NCBI RefSeq assembly: GCF_019956555.1
Contig: NZ_JAHBDQ010000023.1
Coordinates: 1 to 64,000, forward strand
Length of the DNA stretch: 64,000 nt
Direction of reading: 5' to 3'
Source: Pseudomonas sp. A-RE-19
Lineage (GTDB): Bacteria > Pseudomonadota > Gammaproteobacteria > Pseudomonadales > Pseudomonadaceae
The notes beneath the pieces were generated by a model that searched no databases, had not been told where the DNA came from, and saw nothing but the letters and a program-made list of their open reading frames with translations. The translations under genes and the position numbers were made by a program. Of this stretch, positions 1 through 9,065 are shown one piece after another. Within the stretch, counting starts at the first letter, position 1, and each line of letters starts with the position of its first letter.

Positions 1-68
1 GCTGCCTCGCCGCCTTCGAACGATCAATCTCACGTCTGACGCCGAATGCTCATCTGACACGGATGACT

Positions 69-161
69 GTAGGAGCTGTCGAGTGAAACGAGGCTGCGAT
101 CTTTTGATCTTGAAAATCAACGTCAAATGATTGCAGCCTCGTTTCACTCGACAGCTCCTAC
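69..161. repeat. 29-bp perfect inverted repeat (stem 69-97 / 133-161)
   Basis: The two arms, beginning GTAGGAGCTGTCGAGTGAAA and its reverse complement, match over 29 bases around a 35-base loop. The same core words (TAGGAGCTG, GGCTGCGATC) recur at 37809-37875, 47794-47869 and 54205-54286, so this is one member of a dispersed intergenic palindrome family. It lies in the first 331 bases, which hold no other gene that I can see and which should also carry the promoter of the first binding-protein gene. Confidence 0.85.
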
Positions 162-331
162 GCGGGGTTGTGTACATCCGCGATAGATTGGTCGGCTAGA
201 AGGTCGCCAGGCCAACAACCCGCTTGAATATGCCGAGATAGAGGGGTCTCCCTTACAAACGGATATTTCCGCCAATCCCGCCAACAACGCTACTCTCAGG
301 AAAATACCGCCGCCAAGCCCTCGGGGACTCC

Positions 332-1933
332 ATGGAAAGAACCACCGTCAAACCACTTCTGCTCGCTCTCGCCCTCGCCACAACCGCACCACTGGCCCAA
401 GCCGCCACCACCCTGGTCTACTGCTCCGAAGCCAGCCCCGCCGGCTTCGACCCCAGTCAATACACCAGCGGCACCGACTTCGACGCCTCGGCCGAAACCG
501 TCTTCAACCGCCTCACCCAATTCAAACGCGGCGGCACCGAAATCGAACCCGGTCTGGCAACAAAGTGGGACGTCTCCGCAGATGGCCTCACCTACACCTT
601 CCACCTGCGCGACGGTGTGAAATTCCACACCACCGACTACTTCACCCCGACCCGCGACTTCAACGCCGACGACGTCTTGTTCACCTTCCAGCGCCTGCTC
701 GACCCGGACAATGCATTCCGCAAGGCCTACCCCGCCGAGTCGCCGTATTTCACCGACATGGGCTTGAACACCACGATCAAAAGCATCGACAAACTCGACG
801 ACCAGACCGTGCGCTTCAGCCTGAACAACGTCGACGCCGCGTTCGTGCAAAACCTCGCCATGAGCTTCGCCTCGGTGCAATCGGCCGAATACGCCGCGCA
901 ATTGTTGAAAGAAGGCAAAGCCGCCGATCTCAACCAGAAACCGATCGGCACCGGCCCATTCGTGTTCAAGCGCTATCAAAAGGACTCGCAGATCCGCTAC
1001 GCCGCCAACAAGGCCTACTGGAAACCCGAGGACGTGAAACTCGACAACCTGATTTTCTCGATCACACCCGACGCCGCGGTGCGCTTGCAGAAACTCAAGG
1101 CCGGCGAGTGCCAGGTCAGCGGCTACCCGCGCCCGGCGGACATCGAAGTCATGGAGAAAGACCCGAACCTGATCGTGCTCAAGCAAGCCGGTTTCAACCT
1201 CGGCTTTCTCGCCTACAACGTGACCCACCCGCCGCTGGACCAGCTCAAGGTGCGTCAGGCGCTGGACATGGCCATCGACAAACCGGCGATTATCAAGGCG
1301 GTCTACCAGAGTGCCGGGCAACTGGCGCAGAACGCCTTGCCACCGGCCCAATGGTCCTATGACCCGACCATCAAAGATGCGCCGCACGACCCGACCAAAG
1401 CCCGCGCGCTACTGAAAGAAGCTGGGGTTGCACCCGGTACCACTATTAATTTGTGGGCCATGACCGTGCAACGCGCCTCCAACCCCAACGCGCGGATGTC
1501 GGCACAGATGATCCAGCAGGATTGGGAGAAAGTCGGGATCAAGGCCAACATCGTCAGCTATGAATGGGGCGAGTACATCAAGCGCGCCAAGAATGGTGAA
1601 CACGACGTGATGATCTACGGCTGGACCGGCGACAACGGTGACCCGGACAACTGGCTCGGCGTGCTCTACAGCTGCGCCGCGGTGAAAGGCAGCAACTACG
1701 CCAAGTGGTGCGACCCGGCTTACGACAAGCTGGTGCAGCAAGCCAAGGTGTCCACGGACAAACAGCAGCGGGTCAAACTGTACCAACAGGCACAGCAAAT
1801 CCTTAAGCAACAGGTGCCGATCACCCCGATTGCGAACTCGACGGTGTTCCAGCCACTGCGCAAAGAAGTGACCGACTTCAAGATCAGCCCGTTCGGCCTC
1901 ACACCCTTCTATGGAGTGGGTATAAATAAGTAA
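332..1933 (+). CDS. dppA: Dipeptide ABC transporter substrate-binding protein (DppA paralogue 1)
   Basis: Periplasmic solute-binding protein of the SBP_bac_5 (DppA/OppA) family, which delivers di- or oligopeptides to the DppBCDF permease encoded at 9066-12957. The 533-residue product starts with a Sec signal peptide (about residues 1-24, cleavage after APLAQA) followed by the family opening CSEASPAGFDPSQY. Further family words are FHTTDYFTPTRDFNADDV and the ligand-pocket stretch GDNGDPDNWLG. Length is normal for the family (about 530). It is the first of four paralogues here; the order of binding proteins, OprD porin and dppBCDF matches the PAO1 dppA1-dppA4/opdP locus as I remember it. Substrate range of this copy cannot be read from sequence. 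It has its own long upstream region and so may be transcribed separately. Confidence 0.93.
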   Translation: MERTTVKPLLLALALATTAPLAQAATTLVYCSEASPAGFDPSQYTSGTDFDASAETVFNRLTQFKRGGTEIEPGLATKWDVSADGLTYTFHLRDGVKFHTTDYFTPTRDFNADDVLFTFQRLLDPDNAFRKAYPAESPYFTDMGLNTTIKSIDKLDDQTVRFSLNNVDAAFVQNLAMSFASVQSAEYAAQLLKEGKAADLNQKPIGTGPFVFKRYQKDSQIRYAANKAYWKPEDVKLDNLIFSITPDAAVRLQKLKAGECQVSGYPRPADIEVMEKDPNLIVLKQAGFNLGFLAYNVTHPPLDQLKVRQALDMAIDKPAIIKAVYQSAGQLAQNALPPAQWSYDPTIKDAPHDPTKARALLKEAGVAPGTTINLWAMTVQRASNPNARMSAQMIQQDWEKVGIKANIVSYEWGEYIKRAKNGEHDVMIYGWTGDNGDPDNWLGVLYSCAAVKGSNYAKWCDPAYDKLVQQAKVSTDKQQRVKLYQQAQQILKQQVPITPIANSTVFQPLRKEVTDFKISPFGLTPFYGVGINK

Positions 1934-2191
1934 CACCAGGCGCCAACCGGGTGCGCCAGATGCCCTGGCCGCCCCGTGTTGGTGCACCATTCGCACCGTA
2001 AAAAACCTGCGCAAACGGTCAAATACATCAGTATTTATACATATGCGACATTAAGGTACGTTCGTGCCACTGTTTAAGGCTTGGAGCCATTCAGGATCTT
2101 GCATTGGGTATGGCCCCTGCATAAGTATCCGCAGGTCGACTCACGAGGTCGTCCTCTAATTCCAAAAATGACAACAAATCATGAGGCCACC

Positions 2192-3817
2192 ATGCTTAAA
2201 CACGCGGTCATTCCGTTTTTAGTCGGCGCAAGCTTATTAGCCAGCGCACCTTTCGCCGTCGCTGCGACTAACCTGGTGTTTTGCTCCGAAGGGAGCCCGG
2301 CCGGTTTTGATCCTGGTCAGTACACCACCGGAACCGACTTCGACGCCTCAGCAGAAACCATGTTCAACCGCCTGACTCAGTTCGAGCGCGGCGGCACCGC
2401 CGTTATTCCTGGCCTGGCGACCAAGTGGGACATTTCCGATGACGGCCTGACGTACACCTTCCACCTGCGTGAAGGCGTCAAGTTCCACACCACCCCGTAC
2501 TTCAAGCCGACTCGTGAGTTCAACGCCGACGACGTGCTGTTCACCTTTAATCGCATGATTAACAAGGATGATCCGTTCCGCAAAGCGTACCCGACTGAAT
2601 TCCCGTACTTCACCGACATGGGGATGGACACCAACATCACCAAGATCGATAAAGTCGACGACAAAACCGTCAAGTTCACCCTCAAAGAAGTTGATGCCGC
2701 GTTCATCCAGAACATGGCCATGAGCTTCGCCTCGATCCAGTCCGCCGAATACGCTGCCCAGTTGCTCAAGGAAGGCAAAGCCGCCGACATCAACCAGAAG
2801 CCGGTCGGCACCGGGCCGTTCGTGTTCAAGAGCTACCAGAAAGACTCCAACATCCGCTACACCGGGAACAAGGACTACTGGAAGCCTGACGACGTCAAGA
2901 TCGACAACCTGATCTTCGCCATCACCACCGACCCGTCGGTGCGTATCCAGAAGCTGAAGAAGAACGAGTGCCAGATCACTCTGTTCCCACGCCCGGCCGA
3001 CCTGAAGGCGCTCAAGGAAGACAAAACCCTGAAGGTGCCTGACCAGGCTGGTTTCAACCTGGGTTACATCGCCTACAACGTGATGGACAAGATCAAGGGT
3101 GACGACAAGCCGAACCCGATGGCCCAACTGAAAGTGCGTCAGGCACTGGACATGGCCGTCAACAAGCAACAGATCATCGATTCGGTTTACCAGGGCGCAG
3201 GCCAACTGGCCGTCAACGCCATGCCACCGACCCAGTGGTCTTACGACACCACGATCAAGGATGCGCCATACAACCCTGAGAAAGCCAAAGCGCTGCTCAA
3301 GGAAGCCGGCATCAAGGAAGGCACCGAGATCAACCTGTGGGCGATGCCGGTGCAGCGTCCGTATAACCCGAACGCCAAACTGATGGCCGAAATGCTGCAA
3401 TCCGACTGGGCCAAGATCGGTATCAAAGCCAAGATCGTGACCTATGAGTGGGGCGAGTACATCAAGCGCTCCAAAGGCGGCGAAAACGGCGCGATGCTGA
3501 TTGGCTGGAGCGGCGACAACGGTGACCCGGACAACTGGCTGAACGTACTGTTCGGCTGCGACTCGCTGCAGGGCAACAACTTCTCCAAGTGGTGCGACAA
3601 GAAGTTCGATGGCATCGTCAAGGAAGCCAAGCGCACTACCGACCAGGCCAAGCGCACCGAACTGTACAAACAGGCGCAACACGTCCTCAAAGACGCCGTT
3701 CCAATGACACCTATCGCTCACTCGACGGTGTTCCAACCCATGCGCGACAACGTGCAGGACTTCAAGATCAGCCCGTTTGGCTTGAACTCCTTCTACGGCG
3801 TCAGCGTCAGCAAATAA
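2192..3817 (+). CDS. dppA: Dipeptide ABC transporter substrate-binding protein (DppA paralogue 2)
   Basis: A 541-residue periplasmic peptide-binding protein, clearly related along its length to the neighbouring paralogues. The start at 2192 is chosen over an in-frame upstream ATG at 2081 because it is preceded by GAGG at 2183-2186 and opens a clean signal peptide ending in APFAVA before the mature start (TNLVFCSEGSPAGFD). It differs from paralogue 1 by a short insert around KIKGDDKPNP, before the conserved QLKVRQALDMA segment. The ligand-site word GDNGDPDNWL is kept. A strong terminator follows at 3827-3856, and 258 bases separate it from the previous gene, so it appears to be a single-gene transcript. 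Confidence 0.93.
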   Translation: MLKHAVIPFLVGASLLASAPFAVAATNLVFCSEGSPAGFDPGQYTTGTDFDASAETMFNRLTQFERGGTAVIPGLATKWDISDDGLTYTFHLREGVKFHTTPYFKPTREFNADDVLFTFNRMINKDDPFRKAYPTEFPYFTDMGMDTNITKIDKVDDKTVKFTLKEVDAAFIQNMAMSFASIQSAEYAAQLLKEGKAADINQKPVGTGPFVFKSYQKDSNIRYTGNKDYWKPDDVKIDNLIFAITTDPSVRIQKLKKNECQITLFPRPADLKALKEDKTLKVPDQAGFNLGYIAYNVMDKIKGDDKPNPMAQLKVRQALDMAVNKQQIIDSVYQGAGQLAVNAMPPTQWSYDTTIKDAPYNPEKAKALLKEAGIKEGTEINLWAMPVQRPYNPNAKLMAEMLQSDWAKIGIKAKIVTYEWGEYIKRSKGGENGAMLIGWSGDNGDPDNWLNVLFGCDSLQGNNFSKWCDKKFDGIVKEAKRTTDQAKRTELYKQAQHVLKDAVPMTPIAHSTVFQPMRDNVQDFKISPFGLNSFYGVSVSK

Positions 3818-3826
3818 GCTCTGGCA

Positions 3827-3856
3827 ACGGCGACGTCTTTGACGTCGCCGTTTTTT
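3827..3856 (+). terminator. Rho-independent terminator after dppA paralogue 2
   Basis: An 11-base perfect stem (ACGGCGACGTC / GACGTCGCCGT) with a three-base loop is followed directly by a run of T. It lies 9 bases after the stop codon. Confidence 0.9.
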
Positions 3857-4116
3857 CTGCCGAGACGATGGGAATTAGCCTACATCCAAATCCGCTGTCT
3901 CTCACAGCCAGGGGTTAGGACGCGTTGCCTTTTCCTACGAGTCTTTAGGACTCAGCGCATTTACTGCCAGACCCACGGCCCCTACCGTCGGGTTCTGACC
4001 AGCTTCTGCGTGAGCTCTCGGTTTGCCAGAGGCACGGGTTTGGGCTCAATGCAGCCATCACGTCCCCCTGAAGGGATCGCGGCGCATTGCACAACACTAA
4101 AAAAAGAGGGAGCGTT

Positions 4117-5718
4117 ATGCGCCATACCTTGGTTTTATCCGCATTGCTGGGCACCGGTCTGTTGGCCGCCACTTCCATCAGCCAGGCCGCCAACAACAGC
4201 CTGGTGTTCTGCTCAGAAGGCAGCCCCGCCGGTTTCGACACGGCGCAGTACACCACTGCGACCGATAACGACGCCGCCGAACCGCTGTACAACCGACTGG
4301 CAGAGTTTGAAAAAGGCGCCACCAACGTCGTACCAGGCCTGGCAACCCGCTGGGATATTTCCGAGGACGGCCTCACCTACACGTTTCACCTGCGCGAAGG
4401 GGTGAAGTTTCACACGACCAAATACTTCACGCCGACCCGCGATTTCAACGCCGATGACGTGCTGTTCACCTTCAATCGCATGCTTGATCCGCAGCAACCC
4501 TTCCGTAAGGCTTATCCCACCGAATTTCCGTATTTCAACGGGATGAGCCTGAACAAGAACATCGCCAAGGTCGAGAAGACCGGGCCGCTGACCGTGGTGA
4601 TGACGCTCAACAGTGTCGACGCCGCGTTCATCCAGAACATCGCCATGAGCTTCGCCGCCATTCTGTCCGCCGAGTACGCCGACAAACTGCTGGCCGAAGG
4701 CAAACCGAGCGACATCAACCAGAAGCCGGTCGGCACTGGGCCGTTCGTGTTCAAGAGCTACCAGAAAGATTCCAACATCCGTTACAGCGGCAATAAACAG
4801 TACTGGGACCCGAGCCGGGTCAAGCTCGACAACCTGATTTTCGCCATCAACACCGACGCCTCGGTGCGCGTGCAAAAGCTCAAAGCCAACGAATGCCAGA
4901 TCACCCTGCACCCGCGCCCCGCCGACGTGACCGCGCTGAAAAACGACCCGACACTCAAGCTCATCGAGAAGCCCGGTTTCAACCTCGGTTACATCGCCTA
5001 TAACGTGCGGCACAAACCGTTCGACCAACTCGAAGTGCGTCAGGCGCTGGACATGGCGGTGAACAAGCAGAGCATTCTCAACGCTGTGTACCAAGGCGCA
5101 GGTCAACTGGCGGTCAACGCCATGCCGCCGACCCAATGGTCCTACGACGACACCATTAAAGACGCCGCCTACAACCCGGAAAAAGCCAAGGAACTGCTCA
5201 AGGCTGCCGGCGTGAAGGAAGGCACCGAAATCACCCTCTGGGCCATGCCGGTCCAGCGTCCGTATAACCCCAACGCCAAGTTGATGGCCGAAATGCTCCA
5301 GGCCGACTGGGCGAAGATCGGCCTCAAGGTCAAGATCGTCAGCTACGAATGGGGCGAGTACATCAAGCGCACCAAGAACGGCGAGCACGACATCAGCCTG
5401 ATCGGCTGGACCGGTGACAACGGCGATCCGGACAACTGGCTCGGCACGCTGTACAGCTGCGATGCCATTGGCGGCAACAACTATTCCATGTGGTGTGATC
5501 CGGCCTACGACAAGTTGATCAAACAGGCCAAGGTCGTGACCGATCGCGGCCAGCGCACCGAGCTCTACAAACAGGCGCAGCAGTACCTCAAGCAGCAGGT
5601 ACCCATCACGCCGGTCGCCCATTCGACGGTCAACCAGCCGTTGAGCGCCAAAGTCGAAGGGTTCAAGGTCAGCCCCTTCGGTCGCAACGTGTTCTCGGGT
5701 GTCAGCCTGAACCAATAA
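4117..5718 (+). CDS. dppA: Dipeptide ABC transporter substrate-binding protein (DppA paralogue 3)
   Basis: A 533-residue member of the same SBP_bac_5 family. The ATG at 4117 is preferred to the in-frame TTG at 4087, because AGAGGGAG lies just upstream and the signal peptide begins MRHTLVLSALLGTG, ending near SISQA. Mature-protein hallmarks are VFCSEGSPAGFD, FHTTKYFTPTRDFNADDV and GDNGDPDNWLG. It lies directly before the OprD-type porin gene, the same neighbour that dppA3 has in PAO1 (recalled). A weak GGGCGAA/TTCGCCC hairpin without a T run follows at about 5738-5752, so read-through into the porin gene is possible. Confidence 0.93.
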   Translation: MRHTLVLSALLGTGLLAATSISQAANNSLVFCSEGSPAGFDTAQYTTATDNDAAEPLYNRLAEFEKGATNVVPGLATRWDISEDGLTYTFHLREGVKFHTTKYFTPTRDFNADDVLFTFNRMLDPQQPFRKAYPTEFPYFNGMSLNKNIAKVEKTGPLTVVMTLNSVDAAFIQNIAMSFAAILSAEYADKLLAEGKPSDINQKPVGTGPFVFKSYQKDSNIRYSGNKQYWDPSRVKLDNLIFAINTDASVRVQKLKANECQITLHPRPADVTALKNDPTLKLIEKPGFNLGYIAYNVRHKPFDQLEVRQALDMAVNKQSILNAVYQGAGQLAVNAMPPTQWSYDDTIKDAAYNPEKAKELLKAAGVKEGTEITLWAMPVQRPYNPNAKLMAEMLQADWAKIGLKVKIVSYEWGEYIKRTKNGEHDISLIGWTGDNGDPDNWLGTLYSCDAIGGNNYSMWCDPAYDKLIKQAKVVTDRGQRTELYKQAQQYLKQQVPITPVAHSTVNQPLSAKVEGFKVSPFGRNVFSGVSLNQ

Positions 5719-5887
5719 CCCATTAGCCAGAAACGCAGGGGGCGAATTTCGCCCTCACGCAAGCGTATTGCCGTAATTCGTCAATTCGGCCTACAGCAAA
5801 CGTTTGCGATGCCTTTAACGAGTTCTAAACCAATAGCCGGATCACCAAAAAAACCGGCATTAAAAAAGAAAGAAAGGAGCTTCACCC

Positions 5888-7321
5888 ATGAAACTGAGCA
5901 GCACCGCGTTACTGGCCTTGGCCATCAGCAGCGTAACCGCCACGGCGTACGCAGAAACCCAGAGCCAGGCTTTTACCCCGGTTACCGTGAATGAGAAAAG
6001 TGCTCAGAGTGAAGCCACTGGCTTCGTCGAAGGGCAGTCGATCACTGGCAGCACGCGTAACTGGTACGCCAACGAGCAGCTGCAGCGCGGCGCCAAGTTC
6101 AGCTACAAGAAAGACGGTGTATCGACCCCGACTGATCGTCGTATCAACTGGGTTCAGGGCACCATCCTCAAGTACAACTCCGGCTTCACTCAAGGCACCG
6201 TAGGTTTCAGCACCGAAGTGGCAGCCTACAACGCCATCGCTCTGGATCGTGATCGCAAGGATCTGGCGTCCAACAACGGCGGTGCACCGGGTACCCGTCC
6301 TGGCGCGGGCAACAACCGTACCCTGACCGAAGAAGGCGGCGATGCCGTCGGCCAGTGGAGCAAACTGGGCCTGGCCAACGTCAAGGCCCGTGTCTCCAAC
6401 ACGACCCTGACCGCTGGCCGCATGAACTTCAGCAGCCCGATGGTCGATGTCATCGGTAACCGTGCGCTGCCTTCGAGCTTCGAAGGTGTGGCCATCCACA
6501 GCGAAGAGCTGAACAACCTGGCTTTCGACCTGGCCACCTTCGATCGCAACTCTCCGCGTACCGAAGAAAGCCAGCGTAAATTCCGTACCGAATACGCCAA
6601 CGGCATCGTTGAAACCGATCACGTCTACACCGGCGGTATCACCTACACCCCATTCGCCAGCCTGACCACCAGCCTCTGGGCGACCCAGGCCGAAGACATC
6701 TGGAACCAGTACTACTTCGGCGCCACTCATGTGCTGGGCGACAGCCAGGTCCTGAGCCTGACCACCGGCCTGAACTACTACAAAACCCAGGAAGAAGGTA
6801 AAGCCCTCATAGGCAAAATCGACAACGACACCTACTCCCTGTCGTTCGGCCTGACTCACCAGGCCCACAGCCTGACCTTCTCCTACCAGGAAGTGAACGG
6901 TAACGAGTACTTCGACTACCTGCACGAAACCAACGGCATCTACCTGGCCAACTCCCTGCTGTCGGACTTCAACGGCCCGAACGAGAAGTCCTTCCAGATT
7001 GCCTACGGTCTGAACATGGCTGAATACGGCGTACCAGGCCTGAAGTTCAACATCTACCAGGCTCGCGGCTGGGGCATCGACGGTACTCACTACACCGGCA
7101 ATGAAGGCGTAGCCGGCAAGGGTTACGACGGTATCCAGGCCCAGGATGGCGAAACCCATTACGAATACGGTATCGGTGCGACCTACGCCCTGCAGAGCGG
7201 CCCGCTGAAGGCCACCACTGTTCGCGCAACCTACACCGCTCACCGCGCCAGCGAAAACCAGGCGGATGGCAGCATCAACGAGTTCCGTCTCGTGACCACC
7301 ATCCCGTTCAACATTTTGTAA
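5888..7321 (+). CDS. opdP: OprD-family outer-membrane porin (OpdP-like)
   Basis: An outer-membrane beta-barrel channel of the OprD family (477 residues; family about 420-480) that would let dipeptides cross the outer membrane to the DppA proteins. The start has a good ribosome site (AAAGGAGC). A signal peptide (residues 1-22, ending TATAYA) precedes the family N-terminus with FVEGQSITGSTRNWYANE. The protein ends in a short hydrophobic strand (RLVTTIPFNIL) typical of OprD barrels. Its place between binding-protein genes and dppBCDF is the position of OpdP (glycine-glutamate/dipeptide porin) in PAO1; the assignment to OpdP rather than another OprD subgroup rests on that context. Confidence 0.9.
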   Translation: MKLSSTALLALAISSVTATAYAETQSQAFTPVTVNEKSAQSEATGFVEGQSITGSTRNWYANEQLQRGAKFSYKKDGVSTPTDRRINWVQGTILKYNSGFTQGTVGFSTEVAAYNAIALDRDRKDLASNNGGAPGTRPGAGNNRTLTEEGGDAVGQWSKLGLANVKARVSNTTLTAGRMNFSSPMVDVIGNRALPSSFEGVAIHSEELNNLAFDLATFDRNSPRTEESQRKFRTEYANGIVETDHVYTGGITYTPFASLTTSLWATQAEDIWNQYYFGATHVLGDSQVLSLTTGLNYYKTQEEGKALIGKIDNDTYSLSFGLTHQAHSLTFSYQEVNGNEYFDYLHETNGIYLANSLLSDFNGPNEKSFQIAYGLNMAEYGVPGLKFNIYQARGWGIDGTHYTGNEGVAGKGYDGIQAQDGETHYEYGIGATYALQSGPLKATTVRATYTAHRASENQADGSINEFRLVTTIPFNIL

Positions 7322-7330
7322 AACGCACGC

Positions 7331-7371
7331 CTGCGGCTGACTCATGACGAGTCGGCCGCCTGGCTTTTCTG
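7331..7371 (+). terminator. Probable terminator after the porin gene
   Basis: The stem GCGGCTGACTC (7333-7343) pairs with GAGTCGGCCGC (7349-7359) with one bulged or mismatched position, followed by a short T-rich stretch (CTTTTCT). The T run is weak, so termination may be partial. Confidence 0.55.
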
Positions 7372-7396
7372 TTCAACCGATTGCAGAGGGCTCTAG

Positions 7397-8992
7397 ATGA
7401 AAATGCTTCCCCTACGAGCGGCCATCGCTGCCGCGTTGCTGAGTGTCGCCGTTGGCGTCTCGGCCAAACCCTTGGTGGTCTGTACCGAAGCCAGCCCGGA
7501 AGGCTTCGATATGGTCCAGTACACGACTGCAGTCACAGCCGATGCGGTGGCCGAAACCATCTTCAATCGTCTGGCGGACTTCAAGCCCGGCACCACTGAA
7601 GTGATCCCCGCACTGGCCGAGTCGTGGGACATCAGCGAGGACGGTCTGACCTACACGTTCCACCTGCGCAAAGGCGTCAAGTTTCACACCACCGACTACT
7701 TCAAGCCGACCCGCGACATGAATGCCGACGACGTGGTCTGGAGCTTCCAGCGTCAGCTGGACCCGAACCACCCGTGGCACAAACTGTCGAGCGTGGGCTT
7801 CCCGTACTTTGAAAGCATGGGCTTCAAAGAACTGCTCAAAAGCGTCGAGAAGGTCGACGACAACACGGTCAAATTCACCCTGACCCGCCGCGAAGCGCCG
7901 TTTTTGGCCGACATCGCCATGGCCTTCTCCTCGATCTTCCCCGCCGAGTACGCCGACCAGTTGCTCAAGGCGAACAAGACCGGCGACCTGAACAGCAAGC
8001 CAATCGGCACCGGCCCGTTCGTTTTCCAGCGTTACGCCAAGGACGCTCAGGTCCGCTTCAAGGCCAACCCGGACTACTTCCGTGGCAAACCACCGGCTGA
8101 TTCGCTGATTCTGGCGATCGCCACCGACAACAACGTGCGCCTGCAAAAGCTCAAGGCCAACGAGTGCCAGATCGCGCTGTATCCGAAACCGGATGACATC
8201 CCGACCATCAAGAAAGACGAGAAACTGAAGGTCGACGAACTGAACGCGATGACCGTTTCGTACATCGCCATGAACACCACTCACAAGTACATGAGTGATG
8301 TGCGGGTGCGCAAAGCGATCGACATCGCGTTCGACAAAGAAGCTTATGTCAACGCGCTGTTCGGCAAAGGCAATGCGACCGTGGCGGTCAACCCCTACCC
8401 GGACACCCTTCTGGGCTACAACCATAAACTGACCAATCCGCCTCGCGACCTCGACAAGGCTCGCGCCCTGCTCAAGGAAGCCGGTGTACCGGAAGGCACC
8501 GCGTTCACCCTGTTCACCCGTAACGGCGGCGGCCCGACCAACCCTAATCCGATGCTCGGCGCACAAATGATGCAGGCAGATCTGGCCAAGGTCGGGATCA
8601 AGGTCGATATTCGTGTCATGGAATGGGGCGAAATGCTCAAGCGCGCGAAAAACGGCGAGCACGATATGGTGTCCGCCGGTTGGGCGGGTGATAACGGCGA
8701 CCCGGATAACTTCCTGACGCCTATGCTCAGTTGTGAGGCCGCCAAGAACGGCGAAAACTACGCTCGCTGGTGCAATGAAAAGTTCCAGGCACTGATCGAC
8801 GAAGCAAGGGCAAAAGTGAACCCGGACGAACGCACGGCGCTCTACGAACAGGCCCAGGTCATTTTCAATCAGGACCAGCCGTGGATCAGCATGGCGCACA
8901 CCCGAATGTTCACTGCAATGCGCAACAACGTAGAGGGCTATCACATTAGCCCCCTCACCACGAATAACTTCGCCACCACCCAGGTGAAGTAG
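7397..8992 (+). CDS. dppA: Dipeptide ABC transporter substrate-binding protein (DppA paralogue 4)
   Basis: A 531-residue periplasmic peptide-binding protein with a signal peptide ending in GVSA (about residue 23), then VVCTEASPEGFDMVQY. It is the most divergent of the four: it has WSFQRQLDPNHPW and EWGEMLKRAKNGEHD where the others have FTFNRM and EWGEYIKR. It sits 73 bases before dppB, separated by a stable hairpin, an arrangement usual for binding protein-permease operons. That makes it the best candidate for the main partner of DppBCDF, although the sequence alone does not prove this. Confidence 0.93.
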   Translation: MKMLPLRAAIAAALLSVAVGVSAKPLVVCTEASPEGFDMVQYTTAVTADAVAETIFNRLADFKPGTTEVIPALAESWDISEDGLTYTFHLRKGVKFHTTDYFKPTRDMNADDVVWSFQRQLDPNHPWHKLSSVGFPYFESMGFKELLKSVEKVDDNTVKFTLTRREAPFLADIAMAFSSIFPAEYADQLLKANKTGDLNSKPIGTGPFVFQRYAKDAQVRFKANPDYFRGKPPADSLILAIATDNNVRLQKLKANECQIALYPKPDDIPTIKKDEKLKVDELNAMTVSYIAMNTTHKYMSDVRVRKAIDIAFDKEAYVNALFGKGNATVAVNPYPDTLLGYNHKLTNPPRDLDKARALLKEAGVPEGTAFTLFTRNGGGPTNPNPMLGAQMMQADLAKVGIKVDIRVMEWGEMLKRAKNGEHDMVSAGWAGDNGDPDNFLTPMLSCEAAKNGENYARWCNEKFQALIDEARAKVNPDERTALYEQAQVIFNQDQPWISMAHTRMFTAMRNNVEGYHISPLTTNNFATTQVK

Positions 8993-9001
8993 ATAAGAAA
9001 C

Positions 9002-9033
9002 GCCCGGCATCGCTGACCCCAGCGCTGCCGGGC
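9002..9033 (+). promoter_or_regulatory. Stable hairpin between dppA4 and dppB
   Basis: GCCCGGCATCGCTG (9002-9015) pairs with CAGCGCTGCCGGGC (9020-9033) with one mismatch; no T run follows. Such hairpins usually protect the upstream message and lower expression of downstream permease genes relative to the binding protein; that role is inferred. Confidence 0.7.
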
Positions 9034-9065
9034 ACGCCTAACCGGCTGATGAGGTACCACACAAG

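Noticed and set aside
2348..3736. 462-codon minus-strand frame over dppA paralogue 2
   Set aside because: The same kind of frame is found opposite other dppA copies, so it only mirrors their codon pattern.
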